Assembly (NCBI GenBank): GCA_964555735.1
Contig: CAZKTS010000163.1
Location: forward strand, 1 to 20,219
Reading direction: 5' to 3'
Length of the DNA: 20,219 nt
Origin: CAZKTS01 sp964555735
GTDB taxonomy: Bacteria; Actinomycetota; Acidimicrobiia; IMCC26256; PALSA-555
In this document: positions 19,268 through 20,219 of the stretch, piece after piece
How positions within the stretch are numbered: position 1 is the stretch's first letter
How the letters are laid out: each line of letters begins with the position of its first letter
Position numbers and translations under genes: made by a program
Notes under the pieces: generated by a model
Seen by the model: the letters and a program-made list of their open reading frames with translations, nothing else
Databases searched by the model: none
What the model was told of the DNA's origin: nothing

Positions 19268-20219
19268 CGGCAGCATGGGAGAACGTCGACGAGTCGGCGC
19301 GCACGGAAGGGCTCGTCGACGCCGACGCGCTCGGGAGGTGGATGGACGCGGAGGGGCTGCCCGGCGCGGGTGAGTCCGTCGAGACGACGTTCATCAGCGG
19401 AGGGTCGTCGAACGAGATCTTCGAGATCCGACGCGGCGACTTCGTGTGCGCGCTGCGGCGTCCGCCGCGCAAGGTGCCCGAGGGACGCAACGAGACGATG
19501 ATGCGCGAGTACCGCGTGCTCGAAGCGCTCAACGGCACCGACGTGCCGCACCCCGAGGCGTTCGCCGGGTGCGACGACCCATCGGTGATCGGCGCCGCGT
19601 TCTACCTGATGGGCCACATCGACGGCTGGTCGCCGATGGGGATGGGCGACCGCTGGCCCGAGCCGTTCGACACCGACCTCGAGGCGCGCCACGGCCTGGG
19701 GATCCAGCTGGTCGACGGGATCGCGCGGCTGTCGGCCGTCGACTGGGAGGCCAAGGGCCTCGCCGGCTTCGGGAAGCCCGACGGCTTCCTCGAGCGCCAG
19801 GCCGACCGCTGGACGTCGCACTACGAGAAGATGAAGACGCGCGACGTGCCGGGTGTGCCGGTGGTGGCCGACTGGCTGCGCAACAACATCCCGTCGACGT
19901 ACGAGCCGGGGATCATCCACGGCGACTACCAGTTCGCCAACGTCATGTACCAGCACGGCGCGCCCGCACGGCTCGCGGCGATCGTCGACTGGGAGATGGC
20001 GACGGTGGGCGATCCGCTGCTCGACCTCGGGTGGGTCATTCAGGGATGGCCGCGCGACGACGAGCCGTTCGGTGATGCCGGGTACGTGCCCATGGAGGGG
20101 ATGCCGAAGCGGGCGGAGCTGCTGGCGCACTACGAGAAGGTCAGTGGCCGCTCGACCGCGGACATCGACTTCTACGAGGTGCTGGCCTGCTTCAAGCTCG
20201 CGATCGTGCTCGAGGGCCA
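19264..20219 (+). CDS. APH-fold phosphotransferase, probable 4-hydroxyacyl-CoA kinase (partial, C-terminus outside window)
   Basis: About 318 codons of a protein-kinase-like phosphotransferase of the aminoglycoside phosphotransferase/choline kinase fold; usual length is 340-360, so only the end is missing. I translated it by hand from the TTG at 19264, which overlaps the dehydrogenase stop (TTGA) and has GAGGTGG in front. N-lobe: ISGGSSNEIFEIRRGDFVCALRRPP read in two parts as a nucleotide-binding loop and lysine/arginine strand. Catalytic loop: IIHGDYQFANVMY (H-G-D-x4-N). Metal-binding: IVDWEMATVGDPLLDLGW. Partnership with an ACAD10/11-like dehydrogenase points to phosphorylation of a hydroxyacyl-CoA, as for LvaA in levulinate catabolism, rather than antibiotic resistance. 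The substrate remains inferred. Confidence 0.9.
   Translation, partial: MTAAWENVDESARTEGLVDADALGRWMDAEGLPGAGESVETTFISGGSSNEIFEIRRGDFVCALRRPPRKVPEGRNETMMREYRVLEALNGTDVPHPEAFAGCDDPSVIGAAFYLMGHIDGWSPMGMGDRWPEPFDTDLEARHGLGIQLVDGIARLSAVDWEAKGLAGFGKPDGFLERQADRWTSHYEKMKTRDVPGVPVVADWLRNNIPSTYEPGIIHGDYQFANVMYQHGAPARLAAIVDWEMATVGDPLLDLGWVIQGWPRDDEPFGDAGYVPMEGMPKRAELLAHYEKVSGRSTADIDFYEVLACFKLAIVLEG

Noticed and set aside
19264..20219. Aminoglycoside-resistance gene
   Set aside because: The APH fold is shared by many small-molecule kinases. Coupling to an ACAD10/11-like dehydrogenase makes an acyl-CoA-related substrate more likely than an antibiotic.

Overview
The window is a compact, very GC-rich stretch of bacterial chromosome. 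The gene content suggests a free-living, catabolically versatile actinobacterium: an F420-type luciferase-like oxidoreductase, a PIG-V-like mannosyltransferase, a type-1 thiolase-like protein with an extra C-terminal domain, acyl-CoA and PaaK-like ligase genes, many GTG/TTG starts and TANNNT-type -10 boxes. An Acidimicrobiia-like or mycobacteria-like lineage is my guess; nothing here fixes the taxon. I found no rRNA, tRNA, CRISPR, insertion sequence or phage gene.

Layout. (A) 1-6053, minus strand: a probable four-gene operon. In transcription order it holds a secreted endonuclease/exonuclease/phosphatase-family protein, a D-aminoacylase-type amidohydrolase, hyuB and hyuA (cut by the window start). 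Together they suggest hydrolysis of a cyclic or N-acylated amide. (B) 6129-10516, plus strand: a zinc alcohol dehydrogenase, a VOC-fold protein and an F420-type oxidoreductase in one tight unit, then a PIG-V-like membrane mannosyltransferase and an O-methyltransferase. (C) 12604-10545, minus: a PaaK-like CoA ligase followed by a small protein that looks like a reduced, probably inactive relative of the same superfamily. (D) 12733-13221, plus: a small hypothetical protein. (E) 15488-13231, minus: an SRPBCC protein, then a 2-hydroxyacid dehydrogenase overlapping a class II aldolase. (F) 15592 to the right edge, plus: enoyl-CoA hydratase, type-1 thiolase-like protein, ACAD10/11-like acyl-CoA dehydrogenase and an APH-fold kinase (cut by the window end).

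Region F is the most interesting metabolic unit. An ACAD10/11-like dehydrogenase next to an APH-type kinase is the arrangement known from 4-hydroxyacyl-CoA breakdown (bacterial LvaA/LvaC; the fused ACAD10/ACAD11 of animals). Here it sits with a hydratase and a thiolase-like protein that appears to lack the nucleophilic cysteine.

The main non-coding signal is an inverted repeat, TGAC-N6-GTCAGG. It occurs four times, each time at or just upstream of a start codon: between the endonuclease and alcohol dehydrogenase, at the CoA-ligase start, upstream of the 2-hydroxyacid dehydrogenase, and as a perfect 13-bp-arm palindrome between the SRPBCC and enoyl-CoA hydratase genes. It could be one repressor's operator linking these units. 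Two further repeat-like elements appear to have been absorbed into the 5' ends of hyuB and hyuA.
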